NCBI GenBank assembly: GCA_036273715.1
Contig: DASUHB010000013.1
Span: forward strand, 43,058 to 107,057
Origin: Gemmatimonadaceae bacterium
GTDB lineage: Bacteria > Gemmatimonadota > Gemmatimonadetes > Gemmatimonadales > Gemmatimonadaceae
DNA: 64,000 nt
Direction of reading: 5' to 3'
The position numbers and the translations under genes were made by a program. How positions within the stretch are numbered: the first letter of the stretch is position 1; each line of letters starts with the position of its first letter. Shown in pieces: positions 19,118 through 29,736 of this stretch. The notes beneath the pieces were generated by a model that saw nothing but the letters and a program-made list of their open reading frames with translations, was not told the origin of the DNA and ran no database searches.

Positions 19118-19147
19118 AAGATAATTGATTGGCAGACGGCGAGGCAA
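19118..19147 (-). promoter_or_regulatory. Candidate sigma-70-type promoter of rpsF operon
   Basis: On the minus strand TTGCCT (19142-19147) and TATCTT (19118-19123) are separated by 18 nt, in a locally AT-rich stretch. This would give a leader of about 70 nt containing the hairpin. Confidence 0.45.
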
Positions 19148-19233
19148 CGGAGGCAGTCCACGATCGGTGGGACCCACGCCCACAGCCGTGCGATCCGTGC
19201 CGTCCTCCGTGCCGTGCGCGCTGTTGTCCGCCT

Positions 19234-20334
19234 TTAGACGTTGAATCGGAACAGCATCACGTCGCCATCGCGGACGACGTACTCCTTGCCTTCGCTGCGC
19301 ACGGCGCCTTTTTCGCGCGCGCCCTTCCATCCGCCGCTGGCGACGAATTCGTCGAAGCCCACGGTCTCGGCGCGGATGAATCCGCGCTCGAAGTCGGAGT
19401 GAATCACGCCGGCCGCTTTGGGCGCGGTGTCTCCGGTGTGGATGGTCCAGGCGCGGACCTCGGGTTCGCCGGCGGTGAAGTACGTCTCGAGGCCGAGGAG
19501 CGAGTAGCCGGCGCGAATGAGGCGGGCGAGGCCGGCGGACTCGACGCCTAACGACGACAGAAACTCGGCGCGGTCGTCGGGGGGCAGGTCGGCGAGCTCG
19601 GCTTCGATCTTGGCCGAGAACGGGACGATCTCGGCGTGTTCGCCGCTCGCGCGCACGGCCTCGCGCAGCGCGCGCAGGTACGGTCCTTCGGCGCCGGTGA
19701 GCTCGGCGTCGCCCACGTTCGCGGCGTAGAGCACGGGTTTGATGGTGAGCAGCGACAGCGGCGTGAGGACCGCGCGCGATGCGGCGTCCAGGCGCAGCTG
19801 CCAGAGGCCCGTGCCTTCGCCTAACGCGGCGTACGCCGCCTCGAGCACCGGCAGCTCCGCCAGCGCCTCCTTGTCCGCTGCTTTGGCCGCGCGGCGCACG
19901 CGATCCAGCCGATGCTCCACCGTCGCCAGGTCGGCCAGCGCCAGCTCGAGCTCGATCACCTCCCGGTCGCGCGCCGGGTCCACCGCCCCCATCACGTGCA
20001 GCACGTCGGGGTCGTCGAAGCAGCGCACGACGTGCACGATCGCGTCGGTCTCGCGAATGTTGGCCAGAAACTTGTTGCCTAACCCTTCGCCGCTCGACGC
20101 GCCCTTCACCAGCCCGGCGACATCCACGAACTGGACTACCGCCGGGACGATGCGCTTGGGCTGGACGATCGCCGCCAGCACGGCGAGGCGCGGGTCCGGC
20201 ACTTCGACGATGCCGACGTTGGGCTCGACGGTGCAGAACGGATAGTTCGCCGCGTCGGCCTTGGCCGCCGTGAGCGCATTGAAGAGCGTGGACTTGCCGA
20301 CGTTAGGCAGCCCGACAATGGCGAGCGAGAGCAT
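19234..20334 (-). CDS. ychF: Redox-regulated ATPase YchF (Obg-like GTPase family)
   Basis: A 366-residue universally conserved P-loop protein that binds ribosomes and hydrolyses ATP. G1 is GLPNVGKS at residues 8-15; the G3 region is [10 protein letters not shown] with the hydrophobic substitution typical of YchF; the C-terminal TGS domain ([40 protein letters not shown]) ends MLFRFNV. The ATG at 20334 begins at the P-loop strand as in other YchF proteins. It follows pth, an arrangement also found in E. coli. Confidence 0.96.
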   Translation of the reverse strand: MLSLAIVGLPNVGKSTLFNALTAAKADAANYPFCTVEPNVGIVEVPDPRLAVLAAIVQPKRIVPAVVQFVDVAGLVKGASSGEGLGNKFLANIRETDAIVHVVRCFDDPDVLHVMGAVDPARDREVIELELALADLATVEHRLDRVRRAAKAADKEALAELPVLEAAYAALGEGTGLWQLRLDAASRAVLTPLSLLTIKPVLYAANVGDAELTGAEGPYLRALREAVRASGEHAEIVPFSAKIEAELADLPPDDRAEFLSSLGVESAGLARLIRAGYSLLGLETYFTAGEPEVRAWTIHTGDTAPKAAGVIHSDFERGFIRAETVGFDEFVASGGWKGAREKGAVRSEGKEYVVRDGDVMLFRFNV

Positions 20335-20365
20335 GCAGCGTGAACGAAAGAAGGGTGAACCAACC

Positions 20366-20950
20366 TCAGGCCGTCGCGTCCGCGTTGTAGCGGTTCTGGG
20401 CGGCCGCGATCCCGTCGCGGACCCAGGTCTCGACGGCGCCCGTGATCTGCGGATAGAGCGATACGATGACGTCCCGGTCCGCCGATCCGAACGGCGACAA
20501 CACGAAGCTCGCCAGCTCGCCGATGCGGCGCTCGGGATCCACCGGCCGCACCCCGATGCGCAGCCGGCCGTAGTCGCGCGAACCGATTTCGTGCTCGATG
20601 CTCTTGAGCCCGTTGTGTCCGCCGGCGCTGCCGTTGGCCCGCAATCGAATGCGCCCAACCGGAAGCGCGACGTCATCCACCACGACGAGCAAGTCGGCGG
20701 CCGGGTCGAAGGTCGGACGGCGCAGGTACGGCACCAGCGCGTGTCCGCTCAGATTCATGTACGTGAGCGGTTGGAGCAGCGTCACGTGCGCCGCGCCTAA
20801 CCGGCCCGATGCGGCGGCCGCCTGTCCGTCCGCGCGCCAGGGTCCGAGATGCCAAACGTCGGCCAGGTGGTCCACCACCCACCAGCCGACGTTGTGGCGT
20901 GTGCGCTCGTATTCACGCCCCGGATTGCCCAGGCCGACGATCAGCTTCAT
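20366..20950 (-). CDS. pth: Peptidyl-tRNA hydrolase
   Basis: Releases tRNA from drop-off peptidyl-tRNAs. The 194-residue product shows VGLGNPGREYERTRHNVGWW with catalytic His19, QPLTYMNLSG, VVDDVALPVGRIRLR and GSAGGHNGLKSIE. Length is normal. It lies between rplY and ychF on the same strand. Confidence 0.96.
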   Translation of the reverse strand: MKLIVGLGNPGREYERTRHNVGWWVVDHLADVWHLGPWRADGQAAAASGRLGAAHVTLLQPLTYMNLSGHALVPYLRRPTFDPAADLLVVVDDVALPVGRIRLRANGSAGGHNGLKSIEHEIGSRDYGRLRIGVRPVDPERRIGELASFVLSPFGSADRDVIVSLYPQITGAVETWVRDGIAAAQNRYNADATA

Positions 20951-20997
20951 GCGCCGCGATCTCGATCAGGAGCCGGCGACGGTCACGCCGGCCAGGA

Positions 20998-21666
20998 TCA
21001 CTTCTCCTCTTCGGCGCCCTCTTCCTCCTCACCCTTCGGCTTGCGGATGAGCTCGGGCTCCGTTGCGGTCTCGCCCTCGGCGCCCGCTTCGGGCGCGGCC
21101 GGCTCTTCCTCGACGTGCGGCGGCGACACGACGCACACGGTGGCCTCGGCGTCCTCCAGCACTTCGACGCCGTCCGGGACCTTGAGGTCGGACACGTGGA
21201 GCGAGTCGTTGATGTCTAACGCAGAGACATCGAGCTCGAGGTGGGTCGGCATGTTCACCGGGTCCACTTCCACGCTGACTTCGCGCATGATCTGGTCGAG
21301 AATGCCGCCCGAGCTGCGCACGCCTTCCGGCGTTCCAACGAGCACGATCGGAAGATCGACCGTGACCTTCTCGCCGGCCACCAGCTCGAGGAAATCGACG
21401 TGCAGCACCTCGCGCTTGTACGGATGCCGCTGGATCTCGCGAATGAGCGTGCGCGACACGGTGCCGTCGATGTCGAGCTCGACGACGGTGGTTTCCGCCG
21501 CGATGCGCTCGAGCAGGCGGCCGAGCTCGCGGCTGCTCATCGCGAGCGCGAGGGGCTCGCGGCTGTGTCCATAGATGACGCCGGGGACCATCTGCGCCGC
21601 GCGAAGCTTCCGCGCCGCGCCCTTGCCGGTGCCGGTGCGCTTGGAAGCCGAGAGGATTGCCGTCAT
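20998..21666 (-). CDS. rplY: 50S ribosomal protein L25/general stress protein Ctc
   Basis: A 222-residue two-domain L25 of the Ctc (TL5) type: N-terminal 5S rRNA-binding domain (KGAARKLRAAQMVPGVIYG, RTLIREIQRHPYKREVLHVDFLEL) and C-terminal domain (GGILDQIMREVSVEVDPVNMPTHLELDVSALDINDSLHVSDLKVP), ending in a long Glu/Ala-rich acidic tail. Lies 30 nt after prs and before pth, a widespread arrangement. Confidence 0.95.
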   Translation of the reverse strand: MTAILSASKRTGTGKGAARKLRAAQMVPGVIYGHSREPLALAMSSRELGRLLERIAAETTVVELDIDGTVSRTLIREIQRHPYKREVLHVDFLELVAGEKVTVDLPIVLVGTPEGVRSSGGILDQIMREVSVEVDPVNMPTHLELDVSALDINDSLHVSDLKVPDGVEVLEDAEATVCVVSPPHVEEEPAAPEAGAEGETATEPELIRKPKGEEEEGAEEEK

Positions 21667-21696
21667 ATGCGTATCACTCGTGACTGGGTGCGGGTG

Positions 21697-22650
21697 TCAC
21701 TCGAACAGCGAGCTCACCGATTCATCCGAATGCGTGTACCGAATGGCCTTCGCCAACAGTTCTCCCACCGACAGCACCTTGAGCTGCTCGAAGCGACGCG
21801 ATTGCGGGATGGCGATCGTGTCCGTGACCGTCACTTCGGCGATGGGCGCGGCCGTTAGGCGTTCGACAGCCGGTCCCGAGAGCAGCGCGTGCGTCGCGCA
21901 AACGTAAATGTCCTTGGCGCCAAGTGACTTGAGCGCGCGCGCCGCCTCGGTGACCGTTCCTGCCGTGTCGATCATGTCGTCGGGAATGAGACAATCCCGA
22001 CCCTCCACTTCGCCAACCACGTTCAAGACTTCGGCGACGTTGGCCGTTGGGCGGCGCTTGTCGATGATCGCGAACGACCCGTTGAGCCGCTTCGCGAATC
22101 CCCGCGCCATTTTCGCCGATCCGACATCCGGCGCCACCACGACCAGGTCGCGCAACTGCTTCTTGCGATAGTGCGACACGAACACCGGCGCGGCGTACAG
22201 GTGATCGACCGGAATGTCGAAGAACCCCTGCAACGCGTGCTGGTGGAAATCGATGCCTAACACGCGGTTCGCGCCCGCGGTCGTGATCAGATTCGCCACC
22301 AGCTTCGCGCCGATCGCCACCCGCGGCTGGTCCTTGCGATCCTGCCGCGAGTAGCCGTAGTACGGCATCACACACGTAATGCGTGCCGCCGACGCCCGGC
22401 GCGCGGCATCGATCAGGAGCAGCAGCTCCATGATCGAATCCGCCGGCGGATTCGTCGGCTGCACGATGAACACGTCCGCGCCGCGCACGTTCTCGTCGAT
22501 GCGAACGAAAATTTCTCCGTCGGCGAATCGCGAGATTGTCACCCGAGTGAGATCGACGCCCAAACACCGCGAGATCTCCTCGGCGAGTCCCTTGTTCGCC
22601 GTCCCCGCGAGCAGCTTGAACCCGCGCCGCGGAACGCTCAGCTCATCCAT
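21697..22650 (-). CDS. prs: Ribose-phosphate pyrophosphokinase
   Basis: Makes PRPP from ribose 5-phosphate and ATP for nucleotide, His and Trp synthesis. The 317-residue product has the class I pattern: RFADGEIFVRIDENVRGADVFIVQPT, MPYYGYSRQDRK, GIDFHQHALQGFFDIPVDHLYA, VAPDVGSAKMARGFAKRL and the PRPP loop DDMIDTAGT. First gene of prs-rplY-pth-ychF. The start is supported by AAGG 10 nt upstream. Confidence 0.96.
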   Translation of the reverse strand: MDELSVPRRGFKLLAGTANKGLAEEISRCLGVDLTRVTISRFADGEIFVRIDENVRGADVFIVQPTNPPADSIMELLLLIDAARRASAARITCVMPYYGYSRQDRKDQPRVAIGAKLVANLITTAGANRVLGIDFHQHALQGFFDIPVDHLYAAPVFVSHYRKKQLRDLVVVAPDVGSAKMARGFAKRLNGSFAIIDKRRPTANVAEVLNVVGEVEGRDCLIPDDMIDTAGTVTEAARALKSLGAKDIYVCATHALLSGPAVERLTAAPIAEVTVTDTIAIPQSRRFEQLKVLSVGELLAKAIRYTHSDESVSSLFE

Positions 22651-22664
22651 GAGCGAAGCCTTGT

Positions 22665-22693
22665 AACATAAAGCAGCCTTGCAAGGTGGTCAA
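22665..22693 (-). promoter_or_regulatory. Candidate promoter upstream of prs
   Basis: On the minus strand TTGACC (22688-22693) and TATGTT (22665-22670) are 17 nt apart, the best consensus match I see in the window. The predicted start point falls only about 8 nt before the prs ATG, so transcripts would be nearly leaderless; that is the main reason for caution. Confidence 0.5.
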
Positions 22694-22827
22694 TTGAGGC
22701 ATAGGCGCATGTAGCACGTTCGGGCGCTGGTCCTGCGCGATCAATTGTCGCAGCGCGCCGCCGGAGTATCCGCCTTGAGGGGCACTGTGTCTTGTCGACC
22801 GCTCAAAGTGAGCGCGTAGCCGTCCCC

Positions 22828-23010
22828 ACGACGAAGGGTTCAAAGGATAACGAAAAGGATGTAAGGGATGGGGAAGATCGCATCCGTCGACGCCCAAACA
22901 TCATCGTTCACGTACTTGGTGTAGGCCACGCGCGCGAACAACGCACCTCATCACGCGTGGCAGCGATCCTCCCCATTACCTGCATCCTGTTTGTTATCCT
23001 TCGGACCCTT
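22828..23010. repeat. Long imperfect inverted repeat (palindromic element)
   Basis: Arms of about 48-50 nt (22828-22877 and 22961-23010) are reverse complements with roughly ten mismatches; shared blocks include CGAAGGGT, AAGGATAAC, AGGATG and ATGGGG-AGATCGC/ATGGGGAGGATCGC. About 83 nt lie between the arms. It could be a MITE-like repeat or encode a structured RNA. No second copy was seen in this window. Confidence 0.55.
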
Positions 23011-23428
23011 CGCCGAGGAGACCTGGTCCTCGCGAGTGCTATTCAACCGCTGAATCTATAGGGAGGCGTAGGTGAGGCGCCACCGTCATGCCGGCCGCGC
23101 TTTCTCTGCCCGAGCGCCGACGCACTGCCTTTTCGAACCGCAATCCGTTGTGCCCCGCCACTCGAGCTCGTCGCTGGCGCGTCGCCCGCCGACCGCCGCG
23201 TTAGGACGACACGTGATCGCCTTTTTGGCGTTTCTGTGCACATATCGCGCAGTGCGAGGCCGTCGTTGCGCGCGCGGGTGCATCGTTCGGATCCGCATTT
23301 GACTGACCCATGTTGGTCTACCTTTGGAAGAGGGTAACGTGCGTACAGGTCGGCATTCACGCACCGAACCTCAAGCCAGGGCAGAGCCGGTCGATCTAGT
23401 CGAGCTCTAGAAACGCGTAGCCGGGGCG

Positions 23429-24259
23429 CTACCGTGCTGCTCCCGCCGCGCGCTCGGCCCGCTCGCCCAATCGCGCGTTCTTGTACCTCGCCACGAACTC
23501 CGCGAATGCCGCTGTGGGACCGCGCCATGCGAGATCATCCACATCGCGAAGGACCGGCGCATCGCTGCGCAGCGTCGCCAGTTGCTTGAAGAGCAGCGCT
23601 CGCTCTCGATCGGCGCCAAGCACGTCGAGAGGAAAGGATTCGAGCGCGCCGTGGCGATTGATGAGACGCGCCGCCGTCTTGGCGCCGATGCCGGAGAGCC
23701 CCGGATATCCGTCGGCCGAGTCGCCGGTCAGCGCCAGATAGTCAGGGATGTGCTCCGGATCGACGCCGAATTTCTCGCGCACGCCTGCCGCGTTGCGAAT
23801 CGACTTGCTCTTGCGATCCACCTGCACCACGCGATCGCCGCGTACGCATTGGGCGAGATCCTTGTCCGGCGTCCAGATGCACACCTTTTCGACGCGGGCG
23901 TCAGCCGCCGCGCTCGCCGCTGCGGCTGCGATGGCGTCGTCGGCTTCGAGCTCGACCATGGCCCATGTCACGACGCCCATGGCGACGAGCGCGTCTTCGA
24001 GCGGTTGAAATTGGGCGAGGAGCGCGGGCTCGATCCCTTCGCCCGTCTTGTAGTCGTCCCACAGTGCGTTGCGGAACGATTCGATCACGTGGTCGGTGGC
24101 GACGCCCACGTGCGTGGCGCCGCCCTCGATCATTTCAAGGATGGTGTTGAGGACGCCGATCACCGCGCCGTAGGGCGCGTCGACGCCCTTATTGAAGCGG
24201 CGCAGTCCATAGAAATGGCGGAACAGCTCGTACGTTCCGTCGACGAGATGAACGATCAT
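23429..24259 (-). CDS. Stand-alone 5'-3' exonuclease (FEN-like, PolA N-terminal domain homologue)
   Basis: A 276-residue flap-endonuclease-like nuclease. It carries the acidic site residues (HLVDGTYELFRHFYG, MVELEADDAIAAAA, IWTPDKDLAQCV) and the helix-hairpin-helix (ALTGDSADGYPGLSGIGAKTAARLINRHG). It corresponds to the N-terminal domain of DNA polymerase I without the polymerase. It follows the ABC permease gene by 15 nt. A role in primer or flap removal is expected, but could be accessory. Confidence 0.88.
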   Translation of the reverse strand: MIVHLVDGTYELFRHFYGLRRFNKGVDAPYGAVIGVLNTILEMIEGGATHVGVATDHVIESFRNALWDDYKTGEGIEPALLAQFQPLEDALVAMGVVTWAMVELEADDAIAAAAASAAADARVEKVCIWTPDKDLAQCVRGDRVVQVDRKSKSIRNAAGVREKFGVDPEHIPDYLALTGDSADGYPGLSGIGAKTAARLINRHGALESFPLDVLGADRERALLFKQLATLRSDAPVLRDVDDLAWRGPTAAFAEFVARYKNARLGERAERAAGAAR

Positions 24260-24274
24260 GCTCCTCGCGCGTCA

Positions 24275-26677
24275 TCATTCGGCCTGGCGCATGGCTTCGA
24301 CCGGATCGATCCTGGCGGCGCGCGACGCGGGCACGAGCGCCGCGACGACGGCGGCCACGCCTAACGCAGCCACGGCGGCCGCCAGCGTGAGCGGGTCGAG
24401 CGGCGCCACGCCCACCACCATCGCGCGCAGCTCCCGTTGGGCGAGCACCGTCATGACCATGCCGCACGCGGCGCCGACGACGAGGAGCGTACCCACACGT
24501 AGCGCCAGCTCGCGCACGACGCGCCCCGGCTCGGCGCCGAGCGCGATCCGGATGCCAATCTCGCGCCGGCGCGTCGTGACCGCCAGCGCCACGAGGCCGT
24601 ACAACCCGATCATCGCGAGCGACACCGCGGCTACGCCGAAGGCGGCGATGATGCCCGTTTGCAGTCGCGTCTCGCCCAGCGTCGCGTCCAGGTTGTCCTC
24701 GAGCGTCCTGAGACCGAATACCGCACGCGTCGGAGCCACGCTGCGCACCGCGGAACGAATCGAGCCCATGAGCGCTCGCGCGCTGCCGCTGGTGCGGACG
24801 ACGTACTCGGGGTCGGGCCAATCGCCCGGCCCCAGGCACTGGTACACGTAGGGCACCGCGGCGGTGCGCAGGTTGTCTTCGCGAATGTCGTCGACGATGC
24901 CCACGATCTCCGTATTCGGCCAATCGGGGCGGTCCTCCGACCACCGCATCGACTGGCCGACCACGTTTTTCCCGCGGGCGTACGCATCCACGAACCGGCG
25001 GTTGACCACGACCTTGGGGCCGCCGTCGCGGACGTGCGCGAGCGGCGGGCATGTCGTGCCGGCCACGATGCGTGCGCCTAACGCAGCAAAGTAGCCGTCG
25101 GTCACGCTGCGTTCTCCGACCGTGAGCTGGTCGCGGTCGGCGGCCTCGGCACTTGGGGTCTGATTCAGGAGGTGCAGTCGATAGCGCAGGGTGGCATTCG
25201 ACGCCGGGAGAAAGTTGCTGAATCCCACCGATTTGACGCCGGGCAGCGCTTCGAGCGCGGCGATCAGGTCCAGCTGCATGTGTCGGATGGAGTCGCGATT
25301 CTCGCTCCACGCGGCGCCCACGTGAAACGTGATCGCGTGCGACGGATCGACGCCCGGGTCCACGTGGACGATGTTGTAGTAGCTCCGGAGCAGCAGCGAC
25401 GTGCTGCACAGGAGCAGCGTGGCGATCGCGATCTGCGCCGCGACTAACGCACGCTGCGAGCGGCTGTCGGACGACTGGCCGCGGCCGGCTCTGCTGATCC
25501 CGGCTGCCGCGGCGGCGCGGGTGGATCGCCAGGCGGGCAAGGCGCCGCATCCCAGGGCCGCCGCGACGCCGCACACCGACGCCACGACCACCGCCTGCCA
25601 GTCGACGGCGAGCCGCGTCACACGCGGCAGCGTGTCGACGAGCGCGGCCGACACGCGCAGCACCGCAACGTCGGCCGCAACAGCGACGCCGACGGCGATG
25701 GCGCAGAGCACGAGCACTTCGCGCACGACGCCCATGACGATCTGGATCCGTGACGCACCCAGAAAGCCGCGAATGGCGAGCTCGCTCTCGCGGCGTTGCA
25801 GCTGCGTGAGCATGAGACCCGCGGTGTTGGCGAGTGCGATCAGCAGCAGCAGCGCCACCGACGCGAGGATGAACACGAGCGGTTGCTTCGCGTCGCCGAG
25901 CTCGGCGCTCTTGAGGTCGCGCAGGCGATCGGACCACCCGCGGTCGGTCGCCGGAAACTCGATGCCTAACGCAGCCTGCACGCGCGCGAGATCGCGTTGC
26001 GCCTGGGCGATGGTCACGCCGGGCTTCATCCGACCGACGCCGGTCAGGAATCGCGCGTCGCGCTGCTGCACGAGTTGCCGCGGCAGTTGCGCGGGAAGCC
26101 AGACGTCGACGTTCTTGTCGCCGAAATCCGGCGGCATCACGCCGACGATCGGGACGCTCTGGTTCCCGAGCTCGAGGTGCCGGCTCGTGATGTCGGCGCG
26201 CCGATGGAATCGCCGGGTCCAGAAGCGATCGCTAATCACGGCCGCGGCAGGTCCGCCGCTCGCTTCCTCGTCGGGCGTGAACGTGCGACCGACGACTGCG
26301 TTGACGCCGAACACGCTGAAGAAACGCGGCGTCACACGCCGTCCCGCCAACCGTTCGGGTGTGTCTCCGCTCGTCTCGGTGACGCTCTCCTGGTAATCGC
26401 CCGAGAGCGCAGCAAACGTGTGATTGAGGCGGTTCCAGTCTTCGAGGCGGCCGGGTGCAACGAGACCCGCGGCCTCGCTCTTGGCGGAGTTTTCCTCGAG
26501 GACGTAGACCAACCGGTCCGGATGCGGGTACGGCAGCGGCTGGAGCACCGCGGCATCCACGATTGAAAAGACGCTGGTGGTCGCGGCGATGCCGGCGGCG
26601 AGAATGATGATGGCGGCGGCGGCGAACCCGGGACGGCGGGCGAGACTGCGCGCGGCGTGCATCCACGATCTCAGCAT
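24275..26677 (-). CDS. Large FtsX/MacB-type ABC transporter permease (ADOP family)
   Basis: An 800-residue permease with two FtsX modules, as in the acidobacterial duplicated-orphaned permease (ADOP) family. Each half has a four-helix set; the N-terminal MacB-type periplasmic domain is seen from VDAAVLQPLPYPHPDRLVYV to FGDKNVDVWLPAQ, and FtsX cores at VALLLLIALANTAGLMLTQLQRRESELAIRGFLGASR and AVTTRRREIGIRIALGAEPGRVVREL. It lacks the N-terminal prefix of its relative at 32.6-35.3 kb. No ATPase gene is adjacent. The ATG at 26677 is chosen because the FtsX N-terminus (SLARRPGFAAAAI) follows at once. Confidence 0.85.
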   Translation of the reverse strand: MLRSWMHAARSLARRPGFAAAAIIILAAGIAATTSVFSIVDAAVLQPLPYPHPDRLVYVLEENSAKSEAAGLVAPGRLEDWNRLNHTFAALSGDYQESVTETSGDTPERLAGRRVTPRFFSVFGVNAVVGRTFTPDEEASGGPAAAVISDRFWTRRFHRRADITSRHLELGNQSVPIVGVMPPDFGDKNVDVWLPAQLPRQLVQQRDARFLTGVGRMKPGVTIAQAQRDLARVQAALGIEFPATDRGWSDRLRDLKSAELGDAKQPLVFILASVALLLLIALANTAGLMLTQLQRRESELAIRGFLGASRIQIVMGVVREVLVLCAIAVGVAVAADVAVLRVSAALVDTLPRVTRLAVDWQAVVVASVCGVAAALGCGALPAWRSTRAAAAAGISRAGRGQSSDSRSQRALVAAQIAIATLLLCSTSLLLRSYYNIVHVDPGVDPSHAITFHVGAAWSENRDSIRHMQLDLIAALEALPGVKSVGFSNFLPASNATLRYRLHLLNQTPSAEAADRDQLTVGERSVTDGYFAALGARIVAGTTCPPLAHVRDGGPKVVVNRRFVDAYARGKNVVGQSMRWSEDRPDWPNTEIVGIVDDIREDNLRTAAVPYVYQCLGPGDWPDPEYVVRTSGSARALMGSIRSAVRSVAPTRAVFGLRTLEDNLDATLGETRLQTGIIAAFGVAAVSLAMIGLYGLVALAVTTRRREIGIRIALGAEPGRVVRELALRVGTLLVVGAACGMVMTVLAQRELRAMVVGVAPLDPLTLAAAVAALGVAAVVAALVPASRAARIDPVEAMRQAE

Positions 26678-26858
26678 GGGCGGCCGTACTGGAGCGAGCG
26701 ACAGCGACGAGCGCGGAACCAACTACGCATTCTTCTCTGACACGTCGGTGCTCGCTCGCGTTGCATTGTGGTGGCGCGTTCGCTTCACGGGCGGGACATC
26801 GCGGCGCGCCGTCGACCCTTGCGCTGCGCGCGTCAATCGCGCTGAATGACTGGAGGGT

Positions 26859-29645
26859 ATGTCCATTCCGCATCCTGCAACCGGACTGCGGGGCCGGCGT
26901 ACCGAGTGCGAATCGCTCGATCAGCTGCTTGACGACGTGCGGGCGGGGCGGAGTCGCGTGCAGGTGTTGCGGGGCGAGGCGGGCGTCGGTAAGACCGCGC
27001 TCCTGGAGTACCTGGTGGCCATCGCGTCATCGGGCTGTCGCATCGCGCGCGTGGCAGGCATCGAGTCCGAGATGGAGCTGGCGTTCGCAGGGCTGCACCA
27101 GCTGTGCGCGCCGCTCCTGAACCACCGCGACCGCTTGCCGCCCCCTCAGCGCGAGGCGCTCGACACCGCGTTCGGTCTGACCGGTGGACCGGCGGTCGAT
27201 CGCTTCTTCGTGGGACTCGCGGTGCTCAGCCTGCTGTGCGACGCATCGGTGCAGCAGCCGCTCCTCTGCATCATCGACGACGCACAGTGGCTCGACCAGG
27301 CATCCGCACAAGTCCTCGGCTTCGTCGCGCGGCGGCTCCTGGCCGAGCCAGTGGGAATGGTGTTTGCGGTGCGCGACGCTCGAGACGGCCACGAGCTCGG
27401 CAGCCTTCCGGTGTTGATGGTGAACGGCCTGGACGAATCGGATGCCCGCGCGCTCATCGCCTCGCGCACGCGCGGACCGCTCGACGACCGGGTGCTCGAC
27501 CGGGTCATCGCCGAATCGCACGGGAATCCGCTGGCGCTGCTCGAGCTGCCTAACGGACTAACGGAAGCCGAGCTCGGGGGAGGCTTCCGGGAGGTCGACG
27601 CGGGCCCGGGGTGGAACGCCCTCGAGCAGAGTTTCCTCAACCGCGTGCGGGCGCTGTCCGCTGACGCGCAGCGGCTGTTGCTGCTCGCCGCCGCGGAGCC
27701 CGTGGGCGATGCGGCGTTGCTCTGGCGCGCCGCGCAGCTCGTCGGCGTGCGAGCCGACGCTGCCGTGACGGTGGAAGCCGGTGCCTTGATCGAGCTCGGC
27801 GCCAGCGTGCGATTCCGGCATCCGCTCGCACGCTCGGCCGCCTACCGGGCGGCCGCCATCCGCGATCGCCGCGACGCACACCGCGCCCTGGCCGAGGTGA
27901 CTGACGCCGATGATCCAGATCGGCGGGCGTGGCACCTCGCGCAAGCGACGGTCGGTCCGGATGAAACAGTCGCAACCGCACTGGAACGCTCGGCCGATCG
28001 GGCGCAGGCGCGCGGCGGCATGGCCGCAGCAGCCGCGTTTCTCGAGCGCGCGACCGACCTCACCCCCGACCCCGCTCGCCGCGCCGCGCGCGCACTCGCC
28101 GCGGCGCATGCGAAGTTCGAAGCGGGCGCCACGAGGTCGGCGCACGAGCTGCTCGCCGTGGCGGAGATCGGTCCCTTGGACGGCCTCCAGCGCGCGCAGC
28201 TCTCGCGGCTGCGCGGCCACATGGTGTTCGCGCACCGGCGCGGACGCGAGGCGCCGGCGCTGCTGCTCGATGCGGCCACGCGTCTCACGGATCTCCATCC
28301 GGTGCTCGCGCGCGACGCGTACGTCGAAGCGTTAGGCGCGGAGATTTTCGTCGGCCGCGCCGGCGCTTGCGATGCGGTTCGCGTCGCCGAAGCCGCCCGC
28401 GCTGCGCCGCCGGCCCCCGAGCCGCAGCGCTCGACCGACCTCCTGCTCGACGGTCTCGCGACCCGTTTCCTCGATGGATATGCCGCGGCCGTCGAGCCGC
28501 TGCGACGGGCATTGCGAGGATTTCGCGACGAGGCCGGGAGCAGCACGAATGGCGTCGTTCGCTGGCTCTGGACCGCGTGTCCCGTTGCGCCCGAGCCGCT
28601 CGCCGCCGACTTGTGGGACGACGAGTCGTGGCTCGACCTGGCCGCGCACGCGGTTCGACTCGCGCGCGACTCCGGCGCGCTTGTCACGCTTCCGATCGCA
28701 CTCAGTTATCGCGCCGCCGTTCACGTCCATGCCGGTGAGTTCGCTGCGGCTTCGGCGCTGATCGACGAAGCGGATGCGATTACCGAGTCCACCGGCAACG
28801 CGCCGCTGCGCTACACGTCGCTCGCGCTCGCCGCGTGGCGGGGCGAAGAAATCGCCGCCGTTAGGCGCATCGACGATGGCGTCAAGGAAGCGACCGCCAG
28901 GGGCGAGGGCAGGGCGCTCGGTCTCGCCGGGTATGCGACGGCGGTGCTGTACAATGGGCTCTGCCGGTACGAAGCCGCCCTCGCCGGCGCACAGCAGGCG
29001 TGCGCCTACGATGATCTCGGATTTTTCGGATGGTCGCTAGTCGAGTTGATCGAAGCCGCCGCTCGCTCCGGAGCCAGTCATGTCGCGACGACCGCGTTGC
29101 GCCAGCTCGAGGAACGAGCGCACGCGGTTCGCACCGACTGGGCACTCGGCGTCCTCGCCCGGTCGAGGGCACTGCTCGAGCACGGACTCGCCGCCGATAC
29201 CCTGTTCCGCGAAGCGCTGATGCACCTCGAGCGCTGTCGCATCGTCGTGCATCTCGCGCGCGCACATCTCGTGTACGGCGAATGGCTGCGTCGGGAGAAC
29301 CGGCGCGTGGATGCCCGAAAGGAATTGCGCATCGCATACGAGATGCTCGCTCGCATGGGCGCCGAGGCGTTTGCAGAACGAGCGCGAGCTGAGCTTGCCG
29401 CGACGGGCGAAACGGTGCGCAAACGGATGGCCGAATCGCGCGATGCGCTGACGGCGCAGGAAGTGCTCGTCGCTCGACTGGCCGCTCAGGGCCGTACGAA
29501 TCCCGAGATCGGCGCGCAGTTGTTCATCAGTCCGCGCACGGCCGAATACCATCTGCGCAAGGTGTTCACGAAGCTGGGGATCAACTCGCGCAGGAATCTC
29601 CGCGATGCCATTCAGCGTGTGGCGCCAACCGCGTCGCCGTGGTAG
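26859..29645 (+). CDS. LuxR-family transcriptional regulator with AAA ATPase (LAL/MalT-like)
   Basis: A 928-residue signal-transducing activator. The P-loop GEAGVGKT is at residues 39-46, Walker B at [12 protein letters not shown], then a helical sensor/TPR-like region, and a LuxR-type HTH in the last 65 residues ([55 protein letters not shown]). Such proteins are common in Actinobacteria. A GGAGGG lies just before the ATG. It is followed 91 nt later by the hydrolase-SDR-cupin-TMEM175 run and is divergent from the permease gene, so either may be its target. Confidence 0.92.
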   Translation: MSIPHPATGLRGRRTECESLDQLLDDVRAGRSRVQVLRGEAGVGKTALLEYLVAIASSGCRIARVAGIESEMELAFAGLHQLCAPLLNHRDRLPPPQREALDTAFGLTGGPAVDRFFVGLAVLSLLCDASVQQPLLCIIDDAQWLDQASAQVLGFVARRLLAEPVGMVFAVRDARDGHELGSLPVLMVNGLDESDARALIASRTRGPLDDRVLDRVIAESHGNPLALLELPNGLTEAELGGGFREVDAGPGWNALEQSFLNRVRALSADAQRLLLLAAAEPVGDAALLWRAAQLVGVRADAAVTVEAGALIELGASVRFRHPLARSAAYRAAAIRDRRDAHRALAEVTDADDPDRRAWHLAQATVGPDETVATALERSADRAQARGGMAAAAAFLERATDLTPDPARRAARALAAAHAKFEAGATRSAHELLAVAEIGPLDGLQRAQLSRLRGHMVFAHRRGREAPALLLDAATRLTDLHPVLARDAYVEALGAEIFVGRAGACDAVRVAEAARAAPPAPEPQRSTDLLLDGLATRFLDGYAAAVEPLRRALRGFRDEAGSSTNGVVRWLWTACPVAPEPLAADLWDDESWLDLAAHAVRLARDSGALVTLPIALSYRAAVHVHAGEFAAASALIDEADAITESTGNAPLRYTSLALAAWRGEEIAAVRRIDDGVKEATARGEGRALGLAGYATAVLYNGLCRYEAALAGAQQACAYDDLGFFGWSLVELIEAAARSGASHVATTALRQLEERAHAVRTDWALGVLARSRALLEHGLAADTLFREALMHLERCRIVVHLARAHLVYGEWLRRENRRVDARKELRIAYEMLARMGAEAFAERARAELAATGETVRKRMAESRDALTAQEVLVARLAAQGRTNPEIGAQLFISPRTAEYHLRKVFTKLGINSRRNLRDAIQRVAPTASPW

Positions 29646-29736
29646 AGCCGGGTTACCCGCGACTAGGGTATTTGACGGACGCGATCCGCCACCCTGGTGC
29701 CCATCGTCCTCCGGGTCCACAGCACGGAGTACCGAC

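Larger units (their letters stand above)
22651..23428. other. Gene-free stretch between prs and the exonuclease gene
   Basis: About 780 nt. It contains the candidate prs promoter (22665-22693) and a long imperfect inverted repeat (22828-23010). The remainder shows scattered short frames on both strands without family resemblance or ribosome-binding sites. Confidence 0.6.

Noticed and set aside
22643..22897. Minus-strand frame upstream of prs
   Set aside because: It covers the prs promoter and overlaps the prs start; no recognisable domain and no ribosome-binding site.
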